DNA from: Pseudomonas sp. KUIN-1 | GTDB taxonomy: Bacteria; Pseudomonadota; Gammaproteobacteria; Pseudomonadales; Pseudomonadaceae | Reading direction: 5' to 3' | DNA: 64,000 nucleotides | Assembly (NCBI RefSeq): GCF_009176725.1 | Contig: NZ_AP020337.1 | Coordinates: 2,480,001 to 2,544,000 of the forward strand | Shown here: positions 47,323 to 56,222 of the stretch, one piece after another | Layout: each line of letters starts with the position of its first letter | Position numbering within the stretch: position 1 is the stretch's first letter | Translations under genes and position numbers: made by a program | The notes under the pieces: model-generated | What the model was told of the DNA's origin: nothing | Database searches by the model: none | What the model saw: the letters and a program-made list of their open reading frames with translations, nothing else

Positions 47323-47338
47323 TGTTTATTGTTAAACA
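47323..47338. promoter_or_regulatory. Palindrome in a 329-base gene-free stretch
   Basis: TGTTTA-TTGT-TAAACA is a perfect 6-bp inverted repeat. The stretch 47185-47513 around it holds no gene and is AT-rich, so this could be an operator; nothing more specific can be said. Confidence 0.25.
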
Positions 47339-47513
47339 CAAATTTGCGATGAGTCCCTCATGATCTTCTGACCGGGATGATGGAGTGTATGATCGCCGTT
47401 CAGGTAGTCTGGTATTCAGTAAATCAATGTAGTTTCAGCTGGGCTAAAGAGCGTTACAGGATTAAAAAGCCAGGCGGTTGAGCTGTTTTTAATGTATGGA
47501 CAAGGAGCGTGAC

Positions 47514-47615
47514 ATGGCATTTGATACCTATAGGTACATCGAAGGTATTCCGGGCGAATCGTTTGATGAAGTGTTCAAAAACTGTATTGAGCTTTCCGAT
47601 TTTGATGTGAAATGA
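47514..47615 (+). CDS. 33-residue Hcp-like fragment
   Basis: ATG with AGGAG seven bases upstream encodes MAFDTYRYIEGIPGESFDEV and 13 more residues before a stop that overlaps the next ATG. The text matches the first strand and loop of Hcp, the type VI secretion tube protein (typically MAFDAYIxIxGIPGES), whose full length is about 160 residues. Only the first fifth remains. Either it is a decayed orphan hcp or a short leader whose role is to couple translation of the membrane protein behind it. Confidence 0.55.
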   Translation: MAFDTYRYIEGIPGESFDEVFKNCIELSDFDVK

Positions 47616-47911
47616 AACTCATCCTTCACAGTGTGCTGATTCTGGCGCTTTCTGTACTGCTTACCAAATGGCTTGTCGCTTTGGACCTGCTGGCCTCGCT
47701 ACTTCAAACTGAAACAGGCCTCGATCTGTATGCTTCAGCTACAAATACCCTGGGCATAATCGGTGGCGAGGATGGAGAGTTCATGCTTCTTGCCTTGACG
47801 GTATTCGTCATGCTGGTTCCATCGGCGTTTCTTGTGGGCGTTGCAGCTAAAAGGCTTCATACGTTCAGAGCAAAACGGCAGTCAGCAGCAAATAAGAGAG
47901 CCGGCAGATAA
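47612..47911 (+). CDS. Small two-span membrane protein coupled to the Hcp-like fragment
   Basis: 99 residues with two hydrophobic segments (about 4-31 and 56-78), a short loop between them and a basic C-terminal tail (AKRLHTFRAKRQSAANKRAGR, shown here for its charge). It overlaps the Hcp-like frame by four bases. Small membrane proteins after hcp or effector genes are often immunity proteins; that role is inference from position only. Confidence 0.65.
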   Translation: MKLILHSVLILALSVLLTKWLVALDLLASLLQTETGLDLYASATNTLGIIGGEDGEFMLLALTVFVMLVPSAFLVGVAAKRLHTFRAKRQSAANKRAGR

Positions 47912-48030
47912 TACGCAGTGCTGTCTGATTGCACGCGGCCATTATTCAAGCCGCCCAGCGGTATCTTGTAGGATGACGTGCGGCCGCAAGACGCGCGCCT
48001 TTCCGATAATAAAGATAATGGATGCTCATC

Positions 48031-49122
48031 ATGGAACTCTCATCATCAGGCAGCACACCCGATCAAAGCCGCAGGGGCTTTCTCAAGCAGTCGCTGGCCG
48101 TTTCGGCAACCGTTGCCGCCATTGGCGCATTGCCGCGTCTTTCCAGCGCTCAGCCGCTGACCCAGCGTTATCCCGACCCTTTGGTCAGTGTGCTGGACGA
48201 CAGCTTTACCCACATACGAATATTCAATGCCAGCGTCGAGAAACTGGCCAGCGGCATGCGCTGGGCCGAAGGGCCGGTGTGGATCGGTGACGGTCGCTAC
48301 CTGCTGGTCAGCGATATTGCCAACAATCGCATCATGCGCTGGGACGAGGTGACGGGTGAGCTGTCGGTGTACCGCGAGCACTCGAACTTTTCCAATGGCA
48401 TGTGTCGCGACCGTCAGGGCCGGCTGCTGGTTTGTGAGGGCTCCAGCACTACCACCGAGGGGCGGCGCGTGACGCGTACCGAGTACAACGGGCGCATCAC
48501 CGTGCTGGCCGACAGATTCGAGGGCAAACCTTTCAATTCGCCCAATGACATCGCCTGCAAACGTGATGGGTCTATCTGGTTCACCGATCCCACCTTCCAG
48601 GCCGAAAGCAACTACGAAGGTCAAAAGGTCAAGCAGGAGCAACCCTTCGGCGTCTATCGCATAGACCCCGCGAACGGCAAAGTCTCCAGGGTGATCGATG
48701 ATCTGGCCGGTCCGAATGGCTTGTGCTTTTCGCCGGATGAAAAAACCTTGTATGTGGTCGAGGGGCGCGCCAAACCCCACGGCCTCATCTGGGCGATAGC
48801 GGTCAACGAAGACGGCACGCTGGGCGAGCGGGGCAAGCTCATCGAAGGCCTGGACTACGCGGCGATCGACGGCATCAAGTGCGACGAGAGCGGCAATCTG
48901 TGGTGCGGCTGGGGCGGTAACGGTGATCCCAAGGCGGATATGGAGAAACTCGACGGTGTACGAGTGTTCAACCCTCAAGGCAAGGCCATCGGCCATATCA
49001 GCCTGCCCGAGCGCTGCGCCAACGTCTGCTTCGGCGGGAGAGAGGGCAATCGGCTGTTCATGGCCAGCAGCCATTCGCTTTATTCGGTGTTCGTGAACGC
49101 GCGCGGTGCCACGTTTGCCTGA
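48031..49122 (+). CDS. SMP-30/gluconolactonase-family protein, Tat-exported
   Basis: Six-bladed propeller lactonase family, about 363 residues. A twin-arginine signal (SRRGFLKQSLAVSATVAA) opens it, so it is folded in the cytoplasm and exported. Metal and active-site text includes WAEGPVW, FNSPNDIACKRDGSIWFTDP and GPNGLCFSPDE. It could hydrolyse sugar lactones such as gluconolactone. The start is either ATG at 48022 or 48031; both precede the signal peptide. Confidence 0.9.
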   Translation: MELSSSGSTPDQSRRGFLKQSLAVSATVAAIGALPRLSSAQPLTQRYPDPLVSVLDDSFTHIRIFNASVEKLASGMRWAEGPVWIGDGRYLLVSDIANNRIMRWDEVTGELSVYREHSNFSNGMCRDRQGRLLVCEGSSTTTEGRRVTRTEYNGRITVLADRFEGKPFNSPNDIACKRDGSIWFTDPTFQAESNYEGQKVKQEQPFGVYRIDPANGKVSRVIDDLAGPNGLCFSPDEKTLYVVEGRAKPHGLIWAIAVNEDGTLGERGKLIEGLDYAAIDGIKCDESGNLWCGWGGNGDPKADMEKLDGVRVFNPQGKAIGHISLPERCANVCFGGREGNRLFMASSHSLYSVFVNARGATFA

Positions 49123-49230
49123 CAGCGCGTGACCCGATGACGGCGTATGACACGACGCGTCGTCAATCGGGTCGAACCCCTCGGACTATGCCCGGTCTGT
49201 TCCTGTAATTACTTTCAGGGATAGTTATTT

Positions 49231-50067
49231 ATGTCGGCGCAACGCGGCCTTGTTCTACTTGCACGAGGCGGTTATGCCGCCCGTGGGGTTGTTTATCTGA
49301 TTATCGGTCTGTTCGCGGTACTGGCGGCGCAGGGCTCCTCGCAGCCGGCCGACAGCCACAGCAGTCTTGAAGCGCTATTGAGCCAGCCCTTCGGCGGCGT
49401 TCTGGTCGGAGTGGTGATCGTCGGTCTGCTGGCGTTTGCGGCATGGCGTGTCTTGCAGGCTACCCAGGACGTTGACCATCATGGCCGCGAATTCAAAGGG
49501 CTGGTGATTCGCGGCGGTCTGTTGGTGGGCGGCTTTACTTACGGCGCACTGGCGTTCTTTGCCTTGGGCCTGCTGGTCAGTGGGCTGAAGAGCTCCGGAG
49601 GCTCATCGGGTGGTGGTCAGGCCAAGGACCTGCTGGCAGCCATTCTGTCCTGGGATCACTCCAATCTGCTGGTCTACGTGGTCGCCCTGGTGCCCCTGGG
49701 GTTGGGCATTGTGCACATCATCAAGGGCTACAAGGCGTCCTTCGAGAAGTATTTCGAGGCCGATGAAGACGTCATGAAGTACGTCCGTCCGGTATCGCGC
49801 TTCGGCCTGATCGCCCGCGGCGTGGCGTTCATCGAAATTGCCGTGCTACTGGCAGTGAGCGGTTCAAGTTATCAGGCCATGCACCCGCCGGGCATGAAAG
49901 ATGCGCTCAACGGTTTGCAGGATCTGCCCGCAGGCGGCCTGGTATTGCTGATCGTGGCACTTGGGCTGATCGCGTTTTCGGTGTACAGCTTCGCCCAGGC
50001 GGCCTGGCGCCGGATCAATATGGACGTGCCTGACGCGCCGGAGTCTGTAGCACGTCATTTCCGCTGA
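49231..50067 (+). CDS. DUF1206-family membrane protein
   Basis: 278 residues with six membrane segments made of three repeats of a two-helix unit, each starting with an aromatic-Gly-Arg-Gly text (GGYAARGVVYLIIG, KGLVIRGGLLVGG, FGLIARGVAFIEIA). This is the DUF1206 architecture. Role is unknown. It stands alone and is followed by a hairpin terminator. Confidence 0.9.
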   Translation: MSAQRGLVLLARGGYAARGVVYLIIGLFAVLAAQGSSQPADSHSSLEALLSQPFGGVLVGVVIVGLLAFAAWRVLQATQDVDHHGREFKGLVIRGGLLVGGFTYGALAFFALGLLVSGLKSSGGSSGGGQAKDLLAAILSWDHSNLLVYVVALVPLGLGIVHIIKGYKASFEKYFEADEDVMKYVRPVSRFGLIARGVAFIEIAVLLAVSGSSYQAMHPPGMKDALNGLQDLPAGGLVLLIVALGLIAFSVYSFAQAAWRRINMDVPDAPESVARHFR

Positions 50068-50083
50068 TCAACCGTATTCTGGC

Positions 50084-50120
50084 AAAGGACTGCGTGACGT
50101 CTCAGGTCAGGCAGTCCTTT
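50084..50120. terminator. Hairpin after the DUF1206 gene
   Basis: AAAGGACTGC (50084-50093) pairs perfectly with GCAGTCCTTT (50111-50120) around a 17-base loop. A short T run at the end favours plus-strand termination. Confidence 0.6.
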
Positions 50121-50157
50121 AGTGGCGCCTGCCAGTAAGAATAATGTGATCTACGTC

Positions 50158-50184
50158 TCAAGTCGTTCTTGGCGAGGCCGACAT
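50158..50184 (+). promoter_or_regulatory. FliA promoter for the HBM-type chemoreceptor
   Basis: TCAA, 15 bases, GCCGACAT. It lies about 90 bases before the ATG at 50275. Confidence 0.6.
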
Positions 50185-50274
50185 TCTCTTTAGTGTTGCG
50201 ATCATTTTCCGGACTGACGTTCTCCACGCGGGCCCGGATCAGATTCAGCGCAATAAAAATAAAAGAGGATAGCC

Positions 50275-52260
50275 ATGACCATTCTTCAGCGAGTGATCGG
50301 TGGGTTTGCTGTGCTGGTGTTACTGCTGCTCGCCATGGCAGGTATCAGCTATCAAAGCACCCATTCCATAAGCGATCGGATCAGCGTCATCACAGGGCAG
50401 TCCGCACCCTTGAGCAGGGCGGCGAGCGAGCTTTACGTGCATGTGCTGCGCGCCAACCAGGCACTGCTCGGGATTCTGGTCAGCACTGATCCCAAACAGA
50501 TCGACGATGGCAAGCAGCCCTTCAACGACAGCATGACCCGGTTCAATCAGTTGCTGGACAGCACGCCTGCCTACATTGGCGATCGTGCCGAACTGCGCGA
50601 CAACCTGAACCAGCAACGCCAACTGAGTGCGGCTTATGCCGAGCAGGCGCAGACGCTGATTGCCAGCCATCGACAGCACGTTCTGCAGGCACTTCAGAGC
50701 CGAGTGTTGCAGGGCTACAGCAGCACTCAGGGCGCGCAACTGACCGGTTATCTTCGTGACTATATTGCCCGCGAGCGCAACGCCGGCTCCGCCGAGACGG
50801 TGGCGGCGGGGGAAAAGCTGTTACTGGACGTCGGCAAATCCTACGAAGGTCTGGCTGCCCATGCCGCCACACCGAATATTCAGACCTTGCAGCGCGTACT
50901 CAACTTGCAGGATGAGGTGATCAGTACCCGCACACGGGAGCTCATCGCAGCCGACCCGCGCGCTGGCCGGATTGCCGCGGTGATGGTCAACCGCCTGCTT
51001 AACGATCTGACTGGCAGCGACGGCGTTTATCAGGCCTACAGGCAGGAAGCGGCACTCGCCGAGCAGGTCGACAAACAGCGCCAGGCAGCGGAGACCCGTC
51101 TTCAGGCAACGCTGGGCAAGATTGGCGAGTTCGGCGATCAGTCACTGGCGGTGGCCAACGAGGCCAAGGCCGGGGCTGATTCGACCATCGCCACCAGCCT
51201 CAGCCTGTTGCTGATCGCCTGCCTGCTGGCCGTCATGGCGGCAGCAATCATCGGTACATGGGTCGCCTTCAGCCTGCGTCGCCCTCTGGCGGCGTTCCGC
51301 GAGGTTTTGAAGACGCTCACCAGTGGCGACATGCGGGTACGTTTCGACGTCAGCCGCCGCGATGAGTTTGGTGAGTTGGGTGGTTATCTCAATGAATTCA
51401 CCCAGTCGTTGCAACAGACGTTTCGTCAGTTGATCGGCTCGGCCGACACCCTGGCGCTGACCGCCAGCCAGAACGCGCAGATCAGTGAGCAGACTACCCG
51501 CGTGGTCGACGAGCAGAAGGATCGGCTCAACTCTGCCGCGTCAGCCATGAATGAAATGGAAAGCACGGTCGAGGAAGTCGCCCGTCGGGCTCAGGACACC
51601 CGTGGCGCGGTGGACAGCACCAGTGAGCTGACCGGGAAAGTGCAAAAGCGTGTGGCTGACACCATCGTCAACATTCGCCAGCAGGCTGAGCAGGTCAACA
51701 AGGCGTCTGCGGTGACCGACGAGTTGCAGAAATACGGGCAGAACATCGACGGCATCGTCGACGCCATTCGCACCATTGCCGAACAGACTAACCTGCTGGC
51801 GCTCAACGCAGCCATCGAAGCGGCGCGGGCTGGTGAGCAGGGCAGGGGCTTTGCGGTGGTGGCCGATGAGGTGCGCTCGCTGGCCAGTCGCACTCAGACC
51901 TCCACCAGCGAGATCCAGGAAATGATCGGGCAGATGCAGAGCAAGATCCATTCGGCGGTAGAGGTGATGAACGAAAGCCAGATCCAGTCCGACCATTGCG
52001 TGACACTGGCCTCCGGCGCTGATCAATTGCTGGTGGAAATGGGCGAGGCGGTGGATGTGATTCGCGACATGAACATTCAGATCGCTGCGGCCACCGAACA
52101 GCAAAGCGCGACCGTGCAGGAGACCAGTCGCATGGTCACGCACATCAACGATTCCGCCCAGCAGGCCGCCGACGGTGCCGAGCAATCGGCAATCAGCAGT
52201 CAGGACCTGTCGAAAATGGCCAGGGATCAGCGCGAGCTGCTCCATCATTTCAGCGTTTAA
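50275..52260 (+). CDS. Chemoreceptor with large helical (HBM-like) sensor domain
   Basis: 661 residues: TM1 (about 8-24), a periplasmic all-helical domain of about 275 residues, TM2 (about 305-330), HAMP, and a signalling domain with tip [20 protein letters not shown]. The sensor length matches the helical bimodular (HBM) class rather than the 150-residue four-helix bundle. HBM receptors of pseudomonads bind organic acids. It is followed 18 bases later by a solitary periplasmic binding protein, which may present its ligand. Confidence 0.9.
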   Translation: MTILQRVIGGFAVLVLLLLAMAGISYQSTHSISDRISVITGQSAPLSRAASELYVHVLRANQALLGILVSTDPKQIDDGKQPFNDSMTRFNQLLDSTPAYIGDRAELRDNLNQQRQLSAAYAEQAQTLIASHRQHVLQALQSRVLQGYSSTQGAQLTGYLRDYIARERNAGSAETVAAGEKLLLDVGKSYEGLAAHAATPNIQTLQRVLNLQDEVISTRTRELIAADPRAGRIAAVMVNRLLNDLTGSDGVYQAYRQEAALAEQVDKQRQAAETRLQATLGKIGEFGDQSLAVANEAKAGADSTIATSLSLLLIACLLAVMAAAIIGTWVAFSLRRPLAAFREVLKTLTSGDMRVRFDVSRRDEFGELGGYLNEFTQSLQQTFRQLIGSADTLALTASQNAQISEQTTRVVDEQKDRLNSAASAMNEMESTVEEVARRAQDTRGAVDSTSELTGKVQKRVADTIVNIRQQAEQVNKASAVTDELQKYGQNIDGIVDAIRTIAEQTNLLALNAAIEAARAGEQGRGFAVVADEVRSLASRTQTSTSEIQEMIGQMQSKIHSAVEVMNESQIQSDHCVTLASGADQLLVEMGEAVDVIRDMNIQIAAATEQQSATVQETSRMVTHINDSAQQAADGAEQSAISSQDLSKMARDQRELLHHFSV

Positions 52261-52278
52261 CGCCCCGGGAGTCAGAAC

Positions 52279-53199
52279 ATGAAACAGTGGTTATCGATTT
52301 CCCTGAGTGCGAGCCTGCTGTTCGCTGGCCTGGCGCAGGCGGCCACGCCGCTGATCGGTGTAGGCATGGCCAAATATAACGACAACTTCCAGACCATCCT
52401 GCGCCACGGCGTGGAAAAACAGGTAGCCCTGCTGGACGCCGACATTTTCATGGAAAACGGCCAGGACGACGTGGAGCTGCAGATGCGGCAGTTTCGCAAT
52501 CTGGTGAACTCGAAAGTCGATGCCATCGTTGTCGCGATGGTGAGTGGCAAAAGTGCACCGGAAATGATGCGTCTGGCCAACGAGGCCAAGGTTCCGCTGG
52601 TATTCGTCAATCGCAATCCTGAGCCTGCCACGTGGCCTGCACTGACGGCGTTCGTCGGCTCCGACGAACTGGAATCCGGCACATTGCAGATGGAAGAGCT
52701 GGCTCGCCGTGCCAATTACAAGGGCAATGTGGTGATTCTGGTCGGCGACCCGAGCAACAAATCATCGGTCATGCGCACCGAGGACGTGGAGAAGGTGGTC
52801 GCCAAGTACCCGGACATGAAGGTTGTGCAGAAGAAAATCGGCAACTGGGAGCGCAGTCAGGCTGCGACCATCGTGATTGAATGGGTCAAACAGGGCGTTG
52901 ACTTCTCCATCATCGCCGCCAACAACGACGAAATGGCCATTGGGGCAATCATGGGGCTGGAAAAAACCGGTAAAAAGGCGGGTGATTACCTGGTGGGCGG
53001 GATCGACGGCACCCCGGACGGTTTGAAGCTGATGGCCGAAGGCAAGATGGCGGTGAGCGTGTTCCAGGATGCGCTCGGGCAGGCTAACGGCGCAGTGGAT
53101 GCCGCGATGCGCATGGCGCGCGGCGAAACCCTGGCGTCCCCGGTCATCTGGGTGCCGTTCAAGCTCATTACTCCGGAAAATCGTCGGCAGTTCGAGTAG
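52279..53199 (+). CDS. Solitary periplasmic sugar-binding protein (RbsB type)
   Basis: Type-I binding protein of the Peripla_BP_4 family, 306 residues, with a signal peptide ending at AQA-ATPLIG (residue 21). GKSAPEMMRLANEAKVPLVFVNRNP and IIAANNDEMAIGAIMGLE are family text. No ABC permease or ATPase is nearby. The gene is 18 bases after the chemoreceptor and shares its transcript, suggesting a role in chemosensing like that of RbsB or MglB with Trg. Confidence 0.87.
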   Translation: MKQWLSISLSASLLFAGLAQAATPLIGVGMAKYNDNFQTILRHGVEKQVALLDADIFMENGQDDVELQMRQFRNLVNSKVDAIVVAMVSGKSAPEMMRLANEAKVPLVFVNRNPEPATWPALTAFVGSDELESGTLQMEELARRANYKGNVVILVGDPSNKSSVMRTEDVEKVVAKYPDMKVVQKKIGNWERSQAATIVIEWVKQGVDFSIIAANNDEMAIGAIMGLEKTGKKAGDYLVGGIDGTPDGLKLMAEGKMAVSVFQDALGQANGAVDAAMRMARGETLASPVIWVPFKLITPENRRQFE

Positions 53200-53209
53200 T
53201 GCTCAGGTT

Positions 53210-53242
53210 ACAAACGTGTGGCGCTGGGCGTCACACGTTTGT
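53210..53242. terminator. Terminator hairpin after the binding-protein gene
   Basis: ACAAACGTGTG (53210-53220) pairs with CACACGTTTGT (53232-53242), an 11-bp perfect stem between convergent genes. It can serve both strands; T-tracts are weak. Confidence 0.6.
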
Positions 53243-53296
53243 GTCCTTGCTGCACACTCGGGGTCGAACATGGAGCAGGGCGCGCTTACCGGCAAG

Positions 53297-54241
53297 TCAG
53301 ACTCGAATATCCTGCGGTCCGCGGATCTGGGCTTCGATGCGTGTGCCGGTCAGGCGTTCTTCGTTGGAGAAGCCGTCGTAGCTGGACAGGTCGCCAAAGC
53401 GAATGCCGGTGAGTTGTTCGATCTGCGCGACGCTGCGTTGCCAGGTTTTGAGTGGGCCGAACATGATGTCCAGCTTACCCAGCTCGCGGGTCTGGTCGAT
53501 CATGTAGGCGCTGGCCGAAGGCTTGCCGTCATCACCGAGAAACGCCACGACCTTCCAGAATGCAGAAGGGATTTTGACGTTGCGGTAGCTGCGGTCGTCG
53601 TCGCGCAGCACAGGGCCGGTGAACACCGTTACCCGTGATTTCCAGCGTCGTGTGTTGTCGAGAATGTAGTCCTCGAGTTCCAGCCAGGTCTTCTGGTTGA
53701 ACGCGCCCATCTGCGGCGAGCAGTTGGTGAAGTGGAAGGTGTCGCTGTTGGCAACTTCGGCTTCCTTGCCCCAGTTAGGGTCCTGACGCCGAACCAGATG
53801 GCCGCGATCCAGCAGGTTGTCGGCATACACGCTCTCGCCAATCTGCGCCTCGGCGGGCAGACGGCCGTCAAATGCCCAGGAATCCTTGCTGCGCTTGACC
53901 TCTACACTGTTGGCACCGTCAATGTTGACGCCGACATACAGCGCCAGACGCCGACTGCGCGACATGGTGATGGAAAAGTGCGTGTAATCGAGGCGATCGC
54001 CGGCGTTCTTCAAAGGATAGACGTCAGGCGCAAGCTCCTCGTCGGCAGTCGGCCAGGGCACGATAAAATCGCCGAGGAAGTTCTCTGCATAGCCGGTGCG
54101 TTTTTTCAAGTCGCTTGCTGGTGTGGTGCGTCCTGCGGCAAGCGCCTGTGGTTCGAGCAATGGGGTCGTCGACGTCAGCGGTTTGAGGTCGGCAAGGCGG
54201 GGACGGTAGGCGAGATCGATGGCGAACTTCTTGTCAGGCAC
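53297..54241 (-). CDS. DNA/RNA non-specific endonuclease (NucA/DRGH family)
   Basis: Beta-beta-alpha metal nuclease of 314 residues. The catalytic motif appears as DRGHLVRR (about residues 146-153), with the downstream metal Asn in FTNCSPQMGAFNQKTW. No Sec or Tat signal is seen, unlike secreted NucA, so it acts inside the cell or leaves by another route. No immunity gene is recognisable next to it. Monocistronic on the minus strand. Confidence 0.9.
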   Translation of the reverse strand: MPDKKFAIDLAYRPRLADLKPLTSTTPLLEPQALAAGRTTPASDLKKRTGYAENFLGDFIVPWPTADEELAPDVYPLKNAGDRLDYTHFSITMSRSRRLALYVGVNIDGANSVEVKRSKDSWAFDGRLPAEAQIGESVYADNLLDRGHLVRRQDPNWGKEAEVANSDTFHFTNCSPQMGAFNQKTWLELEDYILDNTRRWKSRVTVFTGPVLRDDDRSYRNVKIPSAFWKVVAFLGDDGKPSASAYMIDQTRELGKLDIMFGPLKTWQRSVAQIEQLTGIRFGDLSSYDGFSNEERLTGTRIEAQIRGPQDIRV

Positions 54242-54362
54242 AGTGCTTGCTCCTGTGGGGGATTGAATGTGTTTAGTTCACCATAGACGCGTTACAGAGT
54301 GGCGTCAGGCCGGACGTTCGACATGATCGACTGCCGATTCGGCAAATTCCGTTAAATAGGCT

Positions 54363-54389
54363 TAAGTATCTGGCAACGTGCGTCGATAA
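54363..54389 (+). promoter_or_regulatory. FliA promoter for the 4HB chemoreceptor
   Basis: TAAG, 15 bases, GTCGATAA; seven of eight -10 matches. It lies about 57 bases before the ATG at 54447. Confidence 0.65.
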
Positions 54390-54446
54390 GCTGGTGATAA
54401 GAGCAATCCGCAGCTCGCGTTATTTCATTGACCGGAGGGCTACAGG

Positions 54447-56060
54447 ATGTCGATAAAGCTACGTCTGTTCTTGCTGATAGGCACCAGTGTACTGACCGTC
54501 ATGATCATCAGCCTGGTCAACTACCTGGGTAACACGCGCATGGAGGCGGCGATGCTCGACAGTGAAGTCAGCATGGCTGCGCTGGGCAATCACCTGGAAG
54601 CCGACATGATGCATGACGCGCTGCGTGCCGATGTGCTGTCGGCGATGCTGTTTGGTCTGGGCAGGAGCAACAGCACGCGTGACGAAGTGCAGACATCCCT
54701 GAAAGAGCATGCCGCACTGTTTCGCAAGGTCGTGAGCGATAACCTGCAACTGCCGCTCACCGATGCCATCAAGGCGGAGCTGAGCAGGATAAAGCCAAGC
54801 CTCGACGCTTATATCAGCGCAGGCGAGCGGATTGTCGGGCTGGCCATCGACAGCCCGGACCGTGCGCAGCAAGAACTGGGTACGTTCTCCAGCGCCTTCA
54901 CGCAACTGGAGGGGCAGATGTCGACCTTGAGTGACCTGATCGAGGACAACTCCAAAGCCAGCGGCGAACGCACCCGTCAGACCACCCGCAGTGCCAATCT
55001 CACCTTGGCGGTCGTGCTTTCGATCAGTATTTTGCTGCTGCTGGTCCAGGGGCATTGGGTGACGCGCAGCATCATGATCCCGCTTGCGTCCGCCAGTCGT
55101 ATTGCCGACAGCATTGCTCATGGCAACCTCAGCGAACCCATTGCCGAGTCCCGTGGCCGTGACGAAGCCAGCATGCTGATTCGCAGCCTGGCGATCATGC
55201 AGCGTGACCTGCGCAGCATGATCGAAGTGGTGCGCAGCAATGCCAATGACGTCAGCGGCATGAGCCGTCAGCTCAGCAGTGGTTGCCATGAGGTGGCCGA
55301 CAGCAGCCGGCAACAGAGTTCGGCAGCCGGCACCATGTCGGCGGCGACCAGCGAGATGACCGCAAGTATCGAAGAAATCACCCGGCATGCCGGGCAGGCA
55401 CTGGAAATGGCCAGTCAGGCCGAATCCCTGGCCAAGAACGGCGGTCGGGTGATTCATCAGGTGGTCAGTGACATGGACAGCATTGCCCGTTCGGCACAGC
55501 AGTCGGCTCAGGTGATCCGCACGCTGGACAAGGACTCGGAAGGCATCTTCAATATTATTCAGGTCATCAAGGGGATTGCCGACCAGACCAACCTGCTGGC
55601 GCTCAACGCGGCCATCGAGGCTGCCCGTGCCGGCGAGCAGGGCCGTGGTTTTGCCGTGGTGGCCGATGAGGTGCGCAGCCTGGCCGGACGCACCAGTGCG
55701 TCTACCCAGGAAATCACCGCCATGGTTGCGCGCATCCAGCAGAGCACCCGCGAAGCGGTTACCAGCATGGAAGCCGGTGTCGCTCAGGTCGACAAGGGCA
55801 TGGCGGTCACCGCCGAAGTGGAACGTGCGATCAGCGACATCCTGGATGCTACGTTGAGCACTACGCAGTTGGTCAACGACATCACCCGTACCATTGGCGA
55901 GCAAAGTCTGGCCAGTAATGAAATCGCCCATCAGGTGGAAATGATTGCCAGCATGTCCGAGGGCAATAGCCGGGTCATCGGCCAGACCGCCAGTACCACC
56001 GACGAACTGTCGGTAATGGCCGGGCAGCTTTCACAATCGGTCGATCGCTTTCAGCTGTGA
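54447..56060 (+). CDS. Chemoreceptor with four-helix-bundle sensor domain
   Basis: 537 residues: TM1 (about 7-27), a periplasmic helical domain of about 155 residues (4HB_MCP type), TM2 (about 188-205), HAMP, and a signalling domain with tip [20 protein letters not shown]. The domain organisation is that of Tsr/Tar-like receptors, but the ligand is unknown. No C-terminal methyltransferase-docking pentapeptide is seen. Confidence 0.92.
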   Translation: MSIKLRLFLLIGTSVLTVMIISLVNYLGNTRMEAAMLDSEVSMAALGNHLEADMMHDALRADVLSAMLFGLGRSNSTRDEVQTSLKEHAALFRKVVSDNLQLPLTDAIKAELSRIKPSLDAYISAGERIVGLAIDSPDRAQQELGTFSSAFTQLEGQMSTLSDLIEDNSKASGERTRQTTRSANLTLAVVLSISILLLLVQGHWVTRSIMIPLASASRIADSIAHGNLSEPIAESRGRDEASMLIRSLAIMQRDLRSMIEVVRSNANDVSGMSRQLSSGCHEVADSSRQQSSAAGTMSAATSEMTASIEEITRHAGQALEMASQAESLAKNGGRVIHQVVSDMDSIARSAQQSAQVIRTLDKDSEGIFNIIQVIKGIADQTNLLALNAAIEAARAGEQGRGFAVVADEVRSLAGRTSASTQEITAMVARIQQSTREAVTSMEAGVAQVDKGMAVTAEVERAISDILDATLSTTQLVNDITRTIGEQSLASNEIAHQVEMIASMSEGNSRVIGQTASTTDELSVMAGQLSQSVDRFQL

Positions 56061-56155
56061 TATCAAATTGCCCAGGTCTGCAGTACTCTGCGGCGCGAAA
56101 AGCGCCGTGAACTGCGTGGCTGAAGTTTTTCCGCCTGCGCTGAAGGCGAACGCAT

Positions 56156-56182
56156 TAAAGCTTTGGTAGCGACAGACGTTAA
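56156..56182 (+). promoter_or_regulatory. FliA-like promoter for the C-terminal-sensor chemoreceptor
   Basis: TAAA, 15 bases, GACGTTAA; perfect -35 and six of eight -10 matches, 41 bases before the ATG at 56223. Confidence 0.45.
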
Positions 56183-56222
56183 CCATCGCACCGGAATCAC
56201 CCTTGTACCCAGGAGCAGCAAA

